From positions 186,001 through 250,000 of the forward strand of contig NW_020312590.1 of the NCBI RefSeq assembly GCF_002999335.1: a DNA stretch of 64,000 bases. Reading direction: 5' to 3'. Positions within the stretch are counted from its first letter, which is position 1. Each line of letters opens with the position of its first letter. A program made the position numbers and the translations under genes. Source of the stretch: Cyclospora cayetanensis. Taxonomy: Eukaryota; Apicomplexa; Conoidasida; Eucoccidiorida; Eimeriidae. Shown here in pieces: positions 35,030-46,150 of the stretch. The notes under the pieces are model-generated. The model saw only the letters and a list, made by a program, of their open reading frames with translations. It was not told where the DNA came from and ran no database searches.

Positions 35030-35784
35030 CGTAAAAACGAGACGAAGCAGGCGAGAGGCAGCACTAAGCTCCGCAATGGTGAGGCGGATGCAGGAATACA
35101 CGGATTATTCCAAGAGGTGAAGGGACAGAAGAAAAGGAGGCTCTATCTTTTTAGCGATTCAAAAAAGAGTGCGTGTAGAGCGCCACAGAGGCGCGACATA
35201 AAACCTAAGGGTACTGGAAACCGACGGCATTCAAATCAAGAAATCGGCAGGAGCATACCATAGTCCGCAGTGCCAATGATTTCTCTCGCATCAGAAACAG
35301 CCTGAATGGAAAAGGCACGTTCATACAGAGCCGCAAAGGGGTATCTTTGCGATCGCGTCGACCAACGGACTCCTCCAAACGTGCTGCTTCCCCGGCGGCT
35401 TTAAAGGTCGACTGCGCGCGGGAAGCCTGTCAGTCGGAATGATTCATGAGGCTGCTCTACGCAGCCTCATGAATTATTTTGTGTTCGAGTTGCTACGCCC
35501 TCCTCAGTTGAGCGTCAGAGGCAGCGCCTTCACTGCAAAAGTTTTACTACCGCTCTGGGGGAGGCGCGCAGGATGACCTCCCTAAAGGATGCGGCACAGG
35601 CTATGGGCAAAACGACGGGACTGACTCTTCGGCAGCACCGCCGAGAGCTCACCCGCTGCTCCGTGGCTCTTTGCTTTTCCCGCTGCTTCTCCTCATCCTT
35701 CTGCCTGTCCCGACGTGCAAAGTCTACGAAATCTTCGGCGAAGGCGAAGGCTTCAGTTGAAGACTTGAGGAGGCTCGCCATCAT
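32116..35784 (-). CDS. Tail-anchored TPR protein, FKBP-type TPR module without an FKBP domain
   Basis: Nine exons keep phase: 35784-35653, 35301-35259, 34896-34775, 34559-34507, 34403-34334, 34162-34016, 33745-33656, 33502-33428 and 32934-32116, about 516 aa. The N-terminus is charged and helical (RRDRQKDEEKQREKQRATEQ). Three TPR motifs follow: RFRAEGNAAFKEKNYGLAAV; LPCHLNLAACKLQQREFDEV; and ALQMDPKNCKALYRRGMAYM with AQESFMGVLKSEPSN. The motifs and the closing TDTYKRMF match the TPR module of large FKBPs (FKBP4/8, PfFKBP35), which binds the C-terminal EEVD of Hsp90. No FKBP isomerase domain is present upstream. The last exon adds a long disordered region of PDTQPDT-like repeats, an Ala-rich segment and hydrophobic C-terminal segments ending IWIVGSCLLLVLLFSVCLL, so a tail anchor in ER or mitochondrial outer membrane is likely. 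Confidence 0.75.
34970..35026. repeat. (GA)n dinucleotide run in TPR-gene intron
   Basis: About 28 GA units, inside the intron between exons 2 and 3; on the coding strand it is a CT run. Confidence 0.95.
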
Positions 35785-38700
35785 AGCCGTCCGCGTGCAT
35801 CAAAAGGGCGCCGGCATACGCCAAGGAGCGCCCTCAAGGAGAAGCTCGCAAGATGAACGGCCTGGACGATACGGCTCACTCGGCAAGCGCGCTTGCTCGA
35901 GGATGCTCGGCAGGAAGATACGCGAAGCGCACCGCTCAAGACTTCCTGCAAAGAACCTGCTGGAGCTCGCCAATAGACTGCCTCTGTTTAACCCTTCGGA
36001 CTGGGGGCAGAAAGCGCAAAGAGCCAAGTGCAAGTAGGACCAGAGGCAACGCGCCGTCCGGGGCTTTCTCGGCGAGTCACGAAAAAACTCAGGAAACCCT
36101 CTTACTACCAATTTTGTAGTCATAAATCATGTGTTTTTCGGTGTTGAACAAGGGTTTCAACTGTGCGTTCGTCTTCCGGACTGCTTCATGATGCTGGGGG
36201 CGCCCCCGAAAGGCAGACACCGCCGAACCACCCAACCGCGGCATGCCAGGATGATGTCTCATGAGCTGTCATGAATTTGCATCCAATCTTCCAACTTATT
36301 AATGCCCAAACATTCATATAGGACCTCTTTCAGGGAGTATTAATTCCCCACTCTCCTGCACGACTGCACTGCCCATCACAGTCCTCCTGTGCAACCCCTG
36401 AAAGACGCGTTCCCAGCATATACAGAAGAAAAAGCAGAAAGTACGCCACTTTTCTTGAGTGCTGAAAGTAGAAAGTGTATTGATGGCGCAAGAAGGCAGA
36501 ACCCCTTCAAAAGAAGAAGTGGCGCCGCCCCCTCCTCTGACTGTTACCTGCATAGGTCTGTGTCTTGTTGAACCGCGTTTACGCCAAGGGCACATGCCCA
36601 TTTATTCCATTTACAAGGCCAGTTATAGGTCCTATGTGCAAAGGTGCCGCTGCCCTCCCAGTGTAACGTCCCCCCGTCGGCTGTGCGAGTCTAGTGTCAT
36701 CCCGCCATTCCGTGAACAAAGCGACAATCCTAATGAACCACGAAATTGTCTCTTCGAAGCAGCTTCTTCCCTGTTGACCCTCATTCGACGATGACTTCAG
36801 CCCAAGGCACAGCTAGACACCCCTAGATTGAGGGGGTGCATACGTACGTAAACCACACTCGGACCTCGTTGCAGCGGGCTATTTGAGACTTCTGCACTTT
36901 ACATTACTCTATTTATATCTAAATAAAGAAGTGTAAGTAATTGGCTAATTGGTTTAGCTGAGCTTGTAGCAAACAAACAGTCCTGTGCAATGACTACGAT
37001 ATACGAAGACGCAGTATTCTGTGCATATGCGCCAGATGTACTGTGCCATTAGCTGTGACTGCTCGGTGTAAATAGAGGATGCAACTAAGTGCGCACTAGC
37101 AGTCACTTTTCCCTCATTTCGGAACCTTGAAGGATGCGGCCACAGAAAGACAAAAGATCCTTCGAAAAACATCACTTAGCAACCTTTTAATTAATGGTGC
37201 ATTCAGTTCGTAGTTAACCAACGGAGACCTTTGCTGAAAGGTTGCACGGAACATTGCACTTTGGCTACCTGCAAGAGCCAAGTAACGCTCCGACCCATCA
37301 TGATCAGTATATGTATCGATGATAGCCAACACCACAAAAGTTGGATCGGTGCAGCCCACTGTATTCTAAGCTACATAAAACAGCAGCTTTGCTAAATTGG
37401 CTAAGTGGCACTGACGGCCCAGCAGTAAGAGACAGCCCATTTCCTGTGCCAAGCGCGTACAGGTCATAATAAAGTTGCCACAGTTGGTGTAATGACCCTT
37501 ATATGGGATCGGGGGGACACTACGGTACAGAATCGATTCAAAATAGACATTTATCAAGCATTTTGCTGAAGAACTCCCACCATTTTATTCCAACGGACCT
37601 CACAGTTCCCGATATAAGAGGCAAAGCACAACGCGGGTGCGTGTAGCTGCAGGCTCTATTTACTACAAGAAACCACAGCTAGCGCACATGCCATCTAGGA
37701 CACAAGCACGTGATTCTTATCGTATTTGGCTAATCATGCTGTAGGACTAATATGATATACGAACGTTTAAACAATTGACCGGCTTTTACTGATTTTTCTT
37801 CAGGTACAACTAGTGTAGTAGAAAGTGTTCAAGTGCACGTTAGCCCGCCAAATAGCTCATACATTCCTCGGGTGCATCTTAAAAGGCGCTCTACATGTGC
37901 TATAAAGTCATCGCTGGATAGTCAAGTGTACTGGTTTTGGAAATGGTAGAACTGGTGGATAGGAGTTAGTAGGAAACTGCCTAATTCTTTTGATGCCTGG
38001 AATGCTGGAAGAATGAAGCAGCGCCGCCCCCACTGTCTCTTCCTATGTCGAGAGCATGAAGCGTTTGCTCAGTAGGAGGCGTGAACTGCGCTGGGAAATA
38101 CTCAACAGCTCTGTATCCAGTATGTAATGCCCGTGAAGAAGTGTGTCTGTCTACAGAGACCTGAGGTGAAGCGCTACAAGCTAAGTGCACAGACTCATTA
38201 GCCCTGTACCACTGCCGATGTAAAGAAGCATTGAGTCACCGGTGTGACACAAATTATGTACGGCAACACCTGGCATTTTTATTAGTGAGTAGTGCTACCT
38301 GATACGTTGCTACCCAGCTGACGATGGTTTGCAGCCCTGCTTTCATGCGGCAGTCAATTGATGCAAAGTAAATACTCCTTCATCTAATTTGTCTAACAGA
38401 GCAGGTTACAAAGCAACACATCAGCCATTAGGACACTAATATATCATATCTCCTTTTCAGCACTTTATTGATGCTTTGGGAGCACAGCAGCTATTGCGGT
38501 AATGATCCAGGGGGTGATATTCCGGAGGTTCAGGAGAGGAAATATACAAACTTTACAGGTCACGGTTCGCCTTTGAGCGCAGAAAATGAGGGCGGGCGCT
38601 AAGAAAGCTGTCAGCCATCCTCTGGTTCACCTAAAAGCAGACTTAGTTGACTTTTGTCGAATTCATCAAGTCGAAACGTTTTCTGACTTCAGTGTTGAAT

Positions 38701-38951
38701 TCTCCTCCCATTATTTCATCGATGACGTCTGTTACGCGGTGCTTCCTGCTTTGAATCCTTTTGGGGGCCTTGATATTTTCGGTGGTTTCGCTGATCTCAG
38801 CATCTAGTGCCGCCACACTCTGCAGTCAAACAAGATACATCACACCACTGATCGGGTTGATTGCAAGAAGCTTACTGCTGTATGACGTTCCCTTGCAGAT
38901 TCCACCTCCTTCGATGATTAATAAGGATGAGTAAAATCATACAAAGACAAG
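35785..38951. other. Gene-poor stretch at the change of base composition
   Basis: About 3.2 kb. After about 36.1 kb the trinucleotide repeats stop and A+T rises. Only short frames occur (for example 73 codons at 38586-38807 +, no domain), so I call no gene. The promoter of the TPR gene should lie in its first few hundred bases. Confidence 0.5.
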
Positions 38952-39480
38952 TTAAAGCACAGGTGCCCTCACGGAGCCTTTTGAGAGCTTGGTAATGTCG
39001 GAGATTTTGGCTTCCGTTGCAAAAGCATCTTCCTGCACATTGTACGTCATAAAATATGTACAGAACTGCGTAGAGAATAAGCTTTATCATCACAGCTGCT
39101 AACGTTTGAATTTGTAGAATCATCATCATCCTCATCCTCATTTTGTTGTGACGTTATTGCTTCTTGACGAAGTCTCTCGGCTGTTGGGTTGAAATGGCAT
39201 CGTGAACGCGTGAAACGTAACGCAAGGCTTCGCGTCTTACCGGCTTCTGCAGGAGTTAGCGCCTAGAACCGGAAAGAATAAATAAGTATATGGTCTATCT
39301 TGTGGGGTCAGCAGTTACCGGTGTTTCGGTGAGGGAAGAGTCGCTGATGTCTGTCGGCTCAACGCTTGCGGTAACCGCCTCGCGCAACGGCACGGGTGGA
39401 GAATAGTCATCATCGTCATCTGCACTGGAACCAGCGCATATACAGGCGGCAATCACAAATAAAGAAGCGTAGCGCCTCAT
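38952..39480 (-). CDS. Small secreted acidic protein (about 113 aa)
   Basis: Four short exons keep phase: 39480-39319, 39262-39241, 39180-39104 and 39032-38952. The protein starts MRRYASLFVIAACICAGSSA, a clear signal peptide, and is then very acidic (DDDDD directly after the likely cleavage site; later NEDEDDDDSTNSN). It ends ISDITKLSKGSVRAPVL. There are no transmembrane segments after the signal peptide and no cysteine-rich module. Small secreted coccidian proteins of this type can go to micronemes, dense granules or the oocyst wall, but nothing here decides which. The start is set by the first ATG before the signal sequence. It is divergent from the MFS gene. Confidence 0.6.
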
Positions 39481-39800
39481 TTTCGGATGCTTAGCTCAGC
39501 AGTCACTGCATTAGCCGTATGAGGAAACAACACTGCCTGGCACGCCGCTACCGACTACACGATATCACTGCGCCTCGTGTCCATACGCCACTGCGAATCG
39601 ACAGCACATGCCTCACATGAAGCCTCTCGCGAACCCACCTTTTCGTTCCGTTTTATTTTATACTTCGGTATTGCTTTTATGGAAGAAAAGATCCGCACCG
39701 TTCCTTCTCCCCGATTTCACTGGATTGGATTATGGTGAAGCACGGTTCTGACTGAGCAGGGGCTCCATGACTAGGTCTTCCCGCTTCTCGGGGACTCGAA
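39481..39800. promoter_or_regulatory. Shared bidirectional promoter region
   Basis: Only 320 bases separate the start codons of the secreted protein (-) and the MFS transporter (+), so promoters and 5' leaders of both must lie here. I see no motif I can name with confidence. Confidence 0.5.
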
Positions 39801-41580
39801 ATGGCGTCGTCTACTACAGATATCGACGCTGGCCAGTTCAGCAGAAGCACAAGTGAAAACATGAGTGATCTAGGCTCGCCCAGGCGCCTGTCCACTGGCT
39901 TGTGGACTGCTGCATACAATGAGCCTCCCGAACAAGCAAAAGCTGAACCTAAAGAGTCTATTGCTAGGTCTGGATTTAGTGCCCATATATGTGGAAAATC
40001 TCTGAACACTGCTTCCAAACGCGTTATTCGCGCCACTTATCTGTATGGCTCTGTTCATGGTGCCGTCGACCAGCTCCTTCCAGCGTGTTTCAAGGCTCTT
40101 GAAAGGGATATGGGATTTACCCCGCAGTCCCTTGGTTTTGTATCTTCCGTTGCTAGGGTTTCTCATGTTTTGACTTGCCCAATCTGGGGCGTCATTATCG
40201 ATTGTTGCGGACGTCGCCGCATATTTTCTTGTACAGCTCTTGGCTGGGGTGCAGCAATTAGCGCCATATTTTATGCTACGCAGCAGTCGCACATAGTCCC
40301 CATCATGTGTGTTCTCGGTGTTTTCATGGCAGCGATGGGGCCACTGTCGCAAAAAGTCATTGCGCAGGAAATCCCAGAAAGTGATCGAGGCCGCAGCTTT
40401 GGGATGCTGCACTTTTTCCAATCGTTTGGCAGAGTTATATCTTTAACGCTTACCACATCTGTGTCTGGTTTGAGCCTTTGGGGGATTCAAGGCTGGCGAT
40501 ATGCGCTAGCTAGCTTTGGCCTCTTGTCAACAATCGTGGGAATTATTCTTGGATGCACTGTTACAGACTGTCCTCAGCAACATAAGAGACAGCAGGGAGG
40601 ACAGCGCTTTTCTCTTCGCGACACCGCTTACGTGTTTTCCAACGGCAGCGTATGGGTAATGCTGATAATGGTGAGGCACTGTAGAACCCGAAACAGTGCA
40701 GACACTGAGTGCAGACGTAATTGCAAATTGTCGCGGGTGCACCTCGTTGGTCGAGAAATTTCCTGTGATAACGCTGTATATGTTGCTGATACACTCAGGG
40801 CATTCTCAATGGAATTCCTCGTTCTGCAATTCACTTCTCCACAATGTATTTCCAATATTGCAACATTCCAGACTGGTGGGCCTCCTTTATTGTGTCGTCC
40901 AGCTGGATTGCTGCTATGATCGTAGCCCCAGTCATTGGGTTGACAGGTGATTTCATACATTCCAGACACCCGCATCATGGTCGCCAGTGCTTAGCGCAGG
41001 TGTGCATTGTTGCACGGTGCGTCCTCATGACCGTTATGTTAACCTGCGTACCAAGAGAATCAGAGTCTCTCTGGATATTCCTCGTTCTAGCGATCTTAAT
41101 TGGTTTTTTGGCTGGCTGGCCTGGAGTTGGAGTCAATCGTCCTATCCTTACGGAAATTGTACATCCGGATCATCGCGCTACAACGTTTGCATTGGTAGGG
41201 AGACGAAGTAGTACTGTGCTTAGTTCCAGTATTACTAGTAGAAATTGGTCGTTCCCTCTATTTTCGGGCAGACACCTCACTGTCACGCATGTGAATTCAT
41301 GCAGGTTTCTTGCCTCGAGGGCGTCGGAGCAGCTTTACTGGGAGCGCCTATAGTGGGCTACCTGTGTGAACATGTCTTCGGATACGTTAAACCACCTCAT
41401 GGCGCACACATTCACTCTGCAACGATTATCCGTGGAAACGCCAGAGCGATCTCCCTCTCTATGCTTTGCATGACTGTGGCGCCGTGGTTGCTTAGCATCG
41501 TGGCCTACGGTGTTCTCCACTTAACGTACAAATTTGACAGCCACCACGGGGCAGATCACGCAGGTATGCATCTTCCCTGA
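39801..41580 (+). CDS. Major facilitator superfamily transporter
   Basis: Three exons keep phase: 39801-40670, 40799-41194 and 41305-41580, about 513 aa. The N-terminus is cytosolic and Ser-rich (about 80 residues). Then come hydrophobic segments with the MFS motif A between TM2 and TM3 (GVIIDCCGRRRIFS, like GxLaDrxGRkr), MCVLGVFMAAMGPLSQK (TM4), ESDRGRSFGMLHFFQSFGRV (TM5) and a TM6, which is followed by a charged loop (PQQHKRQQGGQRFSL). Exons 2 and 3 give the second half, including a motif-A-like GLTGDFIHSRHPHHGRQ and GVGAALLGAPIVGYLCEH. The arrangement recalls sugar/spinster-like MFS carriers, but the substrate cannot be read from sequence. At 41567 GCAG|GTATGC is a good donor; if used, a last exon from about 41812 would replace the final residues GMHLP. 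Confidence 0.8.
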
Positions 41581-42174
41581 AGCCCCCTTTCTGCCTGATG
41601 ATCCAGCGATCTCACAAAGGTCCTCTGATCTGGGTTACCCCCTTGCAAGCCCACTCGCTTACTGAAGTTGTATGTTCCTGTTGCAAGCTACGTCTGTGAT
41701 CTGAATTCGCAGCTGAATCCGCACGTTTAAAAGCAACGCGGCCGGAGTCACGAGATGATCAATACCTTCCGTTTGCCAGAAAATAGCTCTGTAGTTATGT
41801 CTGTTGCAGCATACTTAAGACAACGCCTGTTCAGACAAAAAGCTTTCACCCGACCCCGCAACGACATTTGCAGCGCACTGATTCAGGTTGAGCGGGGGCC
41901 CTGGGTCCCCTGGCAGTGGCCAGGTTGAAAATATATTTGTTTTAAAGATATAAGGCTCTTCATTTTCTCTCCTAGAATTTCCAAGAGCACGCGTATAGGC
42001 AGCTCGCTGTGCGCTGAATTGCATGTGCAGGAGTAAGGCGCCCTAGGGCCGCTGTGGCAGTGTGCTAGCCAGACTTGGGGCCTACCGTCTCTCAAGGGGA
42101 GCACCTGCTGTATACTACGCATCTAAAAAACTGGGGAGGGGTGTAGAACTCTGCGCCCAAGCTCCCTTATAGTC
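41581..42174. other. Convergent intergenic region
   Basis: This lies between the MFS stop and the RabGGTase beta stop. A possible extra 3' exon of the MFS gene starts after TTGCAG near 41810. Nothing else is supported. Confidence 0.45.
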
Positions 42175-43533
42175 TTAGCAAAGCAAGCAATCAGGAATGT
42201 GCAGTGTCTGAAGGACAGAGCGGGGTAGTGCGAGCACGGGGTGAAGCTCTTGGATGTGATCTGTCCTGTAAATCATCCCCAGTGCTGCGAGACCAAAGAA
42301 GGTGTGGAAGGCGTCTGCGAGATCGCCAGGCCTGTCAGCAATACCACCGCTCTCCGTGTCTTGAGCCTGAAGAATGAAGCCAGCGAGCTTTTCTGCGTCC
42401 ACCCATCCCTCATAACCAAGGATCCTGAATGCAGCGTATATCCAGAAGGAGTAGCATACATCCGGAGCCTTCTCGGGGCGCCCATTGAACCCCCCCCCAA
42501 CAGTTTGCCGGTCGATCAGCCAGTGTGCAGCTTTCCTCCTGTTGACCGTCCAGAGGCCTCCACACAATGCCAACGTGCTCAAACAGCAAAAGGCAGAAGC
42601 TGCATGCGATTCGCCCCCAGGGATCCACGCGAAACCGCCATCCGCATTCATGAGTCGCTGGATGAAACGGACAGCCCTTGCCGCCACAGCTTCATCCAGC
42701 TGCCCTAGAAGATGCAAACACGCTACTCCGCAGTACGAAAATCTGCTGTCTACCTCTCCCCAGACGTCGCCTTTAAAGCCCCCGTCCGGCGTCTGCAGAC
42801 TGCGAACCCACGCAGCAGTTCGGTGCGGAGAAGGAAGCAGATGGAGGCGACCCAGGCCGAGAAGCAGCAGGAGCGCATAGTGTGTAGCTGTCAGCTGCGC
42901 CTCCTGGTGTATATCCTGCCCGAACCCTCCGGAAGGGCACAGACATCGCAAAACAAAGTCGCACAGCAAATCCTCACGAGTTTCCAGGATAGAATCCAGA
43001 GAAAAAGACCCGCAGGAAGGCGCGTTGCCGCCATCAGAGCCCACGCAGCTCTCTTCACCAACGACACTGAATTCTAGAGGGAGGCAAAACGATGCCTCTC
43101 CCGCGAGCTCCTCTGCGAGCTTGGCACCTTGCGAGCTGCTGCTCTTTTTTCTTCTTGCGCCTGCCTCCTGCAGCATCCTATCGGTCTTTGAGCTTCTGAG
43201 CCCCAGAAGCCACAAGGACGTAGAAGCCCAGTAGGCAGCACCCATCTTCAGGGATGCGCCAAAGAAGCCCTCGAGGGTGAAAGGATCTGCGCCAAGGGTT
43301 AGGAGGTACTGGCCATGCAGCTGCTTCATCAGGGACGGCAGGTTGGCAGCCAGCTTGCCCTCCGCAGGCAGTCTAGACGCCACGACTTCTTTTATCAGGC
43401 ATGCTAACTCTGCTGCTTCTTCGGCGGTAGCTGCGGAGCTCTTGGCCGACTCGGAAGACGTGTCAGGGGGACCCCATGACGGCAGCACGGGGTGCACGGA
43501 CTGCTGCTTCTCACTAGAGGCATGGGATGCCAT
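42175..43533 (-). CDS. RABGGTB: Rab geranylgeranyltransferase (type II) beta subunit
   Basis: A single exon of 452 codons starts at the ATG at 43533. The protein is a prenyltransferase alpha-alpha barrel with its repeats: LQTPDGGFKGDVWGEVDSRF, YCGVACLHLLG, MNADGGFAWIPGGESHA, GGGFNGRPEKAPDVCYSFW and AQDTESGGIADRPGDLADAF. The zinc ligands of the family are present: Asp358 and Cys360 in PDVCYSFW and His410 in DAFHTFFG. GRPEK before PDVC is the usual type II form. The enzyme, with its alpha subunit and Rab escort protein, adds geranylgeranyl groups to C-terminal cysteines of Rab GTPases in the cytosol. The protein is longer than human (331 aa) because of a Ser/Lys/Glu-rich insert of about 80 residues around residue 110-190 and an N-terminal extension. 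Lack of introns is unusual among its neighbours. Confidence 0.93.
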   Translation of the reverse strand: MASHASSEKQQSVHPVLPSWGPPDTSSESAKSSAATAEEAAELACLIKEVVASRLPAEGKLAANLPSLMKQLHGQYLLTLGADPFTLEGFFGASLKMGAAYWASTSLWLLGLRSSKTDRMLQEAGARRKKSSSSQGAKLAEELAGEASFCLPLEFSVVGEESCVGSDGGNAPSCGSFSLDSILETREDLLCDFVLRCLCPSGGFGQDIHQEAQLTATHYALLLLLGLGRLHLLPSPHRTAAWVRSLQTPDGGFKGDVWGEVDSRFSYCGVACLHLLGQLDEAVAARAVRFIQRLMNADGGFAWIPGGESHAASAFCCLSTLALCGGLWTVNRRKAAHWLIDRQTVGGGFNGRPEKAPDVCYSFWIYAAFRILGYEGWVDAEKLAGFILQAQDTESGGIADRPGDLADAFHTFFGLAALGMIYRTDHIQELHPVLALPRSVLQTLHIPDCLLC

Positions 43534-44171
43534 ATAGGCAGCAGTGGAGTGCCCGGGGTGTGTGGTTCTGTAGTCTGCTGTATGCGGAACACTGTGTGCA
43601 GACAGGGGCGAATCCCTGCCTGGGCAGTTCTAGAGAGCTCTTAGTTCGGGTGTATCGACGGTCTCTCGATCCTCCTGAGCGCCCTGGAGCTTCTTAGGAA
43701 AGCTCGGCAGTTCCAGAATACGCAGAATCCCATGGGGTCGGGGTGAATCCCTCTGTGAACGCACGGTAAGGAACAAGAGGCGGTTTCCCCTGATCGGTGC
43801 CCCTGGGGAAAGGCGCCGTGTCTCATCAAGAAAGGGAATCTAATGCATAATAAAGAGCTGTAATACGTGTAAAGAACGTAAAATTGAAACGAGCACGCAC
43901 ACAGGAGGAAGCCGCATGCGCGCTTTGTCAGACACGCTACGCTGCCAGCGCCGGCCACCATGGCAAGTTCCCACGTCAAGGTCCGCGTTTTCGAGCAATT
44001 GCCCATTTCTAATAGAAATCAAAACACATAAGACTAATAAAATTGTGACTCTCGAGTGCTAGGAACCGCCCTATTCCATTGTCGCTTTGCGTGTTTCCAT
44101 TCATGCCCGCAGGGTGTTGCACCAAACTGCTCTCTCTAAGACTCGTGTACCGCTGTGTTTCTCTGTAGACA
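43534..44171. other. Divergent upstream region
   Basis: About 640 bases lie between the RabGGTase beta start (-) and the start at 44172 (+), and should hold both promoters. Short frames here have no support. Confidence 0.5.
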
Positions 44172-44984
44172 ATGAACTCCATAGACGCACAGCCAGTGCC
44201 CCTCGGAGGCACTCGTGTTCCAGATTCCATGGGTGGTTCTAGCTGCCCTCCATGGCAGGAGCTAGCCGAGCAGCAGCCTCAGCAGCCTGGCGGCTTCGGG
44301 CAAGCCTGCGATATGGTGCTGTCTCTTCGCGAGCAGGTTGGCGTCATGAAGAAGCAGGTGTCGAATCTCGCTGTGCCAATGAAGGTGTACATCTACAGCT
44401 CAGGTGCCTACCACAGCCCCTCTTCCTCCCCTTCTCCCTCAGCGCTGGAGTACCTCTCCAGACTTGAATGCCGTCAGTGGCACACGTTCCCCTCTTTCGC
44501 GCAAGCCCGTTTTCTCTGTGTGTTTGCCTGATTTTGCGTGTCAGTTCCAGGGAGCCGCGCGGAGATTGAAAGTGCTTTGGACGTGGTGGATGCGACTGCC
44601 ACCGCTATTGGCAGTGCAGCAAAAGTCGCAGCAGAAGCGGCGGCAGCGGACTTCTGTTTGCCTGAAGACGTGAAGGCTGAAGCTTTTAAGGTTCTTGGTG
44701 CGGTTCGCAGCGATACAGCGCAGCAAGCGGCGGACTGCAGAGCCCTGTGCCTGGTGACAGCAGACACTTCAGACAGCGATGCAGCCAAGCGCCAACAGCC
44801 AGCACACCAACCAGCAAAGGAGCGTCCTGAGTTTGCGAAGGAGCACTACGGAGATTTCAATTTGCAGCTAGGGCCCATCACACGGAAGCTCTTTGCTGCC
44901 CAAACAAAGCTCCTGGCTCTCATCAAGGCCATAAAGAAGCAGCGAGCTGCCAACGTCTCTTTGGAAGAAGAGCTGAACAACTGA
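44172..44984 (+). CDS. Hypothetical alpha-helical protein (about 223 aa)
   Basis: Exon 1 is 44172-44403 (donor CTCAG|GTGCCT) and exon 2 is 44545-44984; the phase fits. The first part is Gln/Pro-rich, then predicted helices: DMVLSLREQVGVMKKQVSNL, an Ala-rich helix (AIGSAAKVAAEAAAADFCL), and a C-terminal helix pair (LQLGPITRKLFAAQTKLLAL, then KKQRAANVSLEEELNN). The pattern suggests a coiled-coil scaffold or a subunit of a tethering complex. I recognise no family. The start is the first ATG, with no upstream exon seen. Confidence 0.6.
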
Positions 44985-46020
44985 TGGTGCACGGAGGGGT
45001 CTCTATGTAGCTGTCTGGTGTGCCTTGTCAGAGGTGTTTTTAAATAGTGTCATTTCAGGTTTCACCTTTATCCCTTCCATTCACGGGTGGCCGTGCGGGC
45101 TCTTTGTCTGCTTGCAAGAGAGACAGCTAAGCCACCGTTTAGCGCTCTCCTTCGGGTGGGGTTGCCCCTTCCGCCTTTCCCACTCTGTTAATAATAGTTT
45201 TTGGTAGGGTTTGCGCCTTAACGATCAGGGGAGAAAGGGTCCTTGGGGAGCTTCGCAGGCCTAAGCGCCCGTACATGTGTGCTCGCCTACACGGAACGTT
45301 GATTCCTTGCACAATTCATGGGGCACGCTTGTGCTCGCCTCTGTTAGATGCGCAGCAGTCAAATTTAGGAGAGGGAGAGATAAAAGGAGAAACAGATCTT
45401 AGCTGCCATGCAGCCTTAATACCTGCTGTCAGTTGCACTAGCTCCGTTTTCTTTACTGTTCTCGCCATCATGGGAGAGTTGCAGTGGTGCAGGGCCTTGT
45501 AATGTTCGAATCGATCAAAAAAAGGCGCCGGAGAAGGCCGCGGCTAGCAACCAGGGGCATCTTTCATCCTCTAGGATTACACGCACTGACATGTGTAGTG
45601 CACACGAAAGGCAGAAAGCATCGGGAAAGCCCTTTCGGGCTTTTTCCTTGTTTGGAAATCTCTTCAATGAAATATTAAAAACCGCCATTATGAAAAGCTT
45701 GAAGATTGGCGGCAGACTACAAACGGAAGGGGCAAACGGCGAAGGGCAACTGCCCTCGAGTGTTTTAATCGCCAAAGCAAGACGGACTATTGAGCTGTGG
45801 TGTCCTGTTGGCTCTCGAAATTCTGATGGTTTTTCTCTGTGATGCAGGCGTAAGCACAACTGTAGTGGGCTAAGCTACACAGAAGCACTTCCTACAACAC
45901 TAGATATGATATCTGACCAATGGTTAAGGCTGGACTGAGTGGCTTGTGTGTTCGTAGTTCTTATTTGTTGCAGAGTTGCGTAAGCTCGATGCACACAGAA
46001 CTATTATTGTGTGCATGAGC

Positions 46021-46150
46021 GTTAGATGCTATGTGCAACTAGCTGTGAGTATGAGGAATGCCTAGAGACTGCAGCTACGCCCACCCTAGTTGTCTCACCC
46101 TCTCCTCGTGTCGGAACTGTGACGGGCGAGGGCTCGGGAAGCCTGGAGCT
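46021..46150. repeat. Dispersed repeat, copy A
   Basis: Starts GTTAGATGCTATGTGCAACT and is clearly related to 50374 onward. The first 55 bases are the best match, with patches (CTCTCCTC, GAGCTCTTT-like) further on. Confidence 0.6.

Noticed and set aside
38586..38807. 73-codon plus-strand frame
   Set aside because: Too short, with no recognisable feature and no splice evidence.
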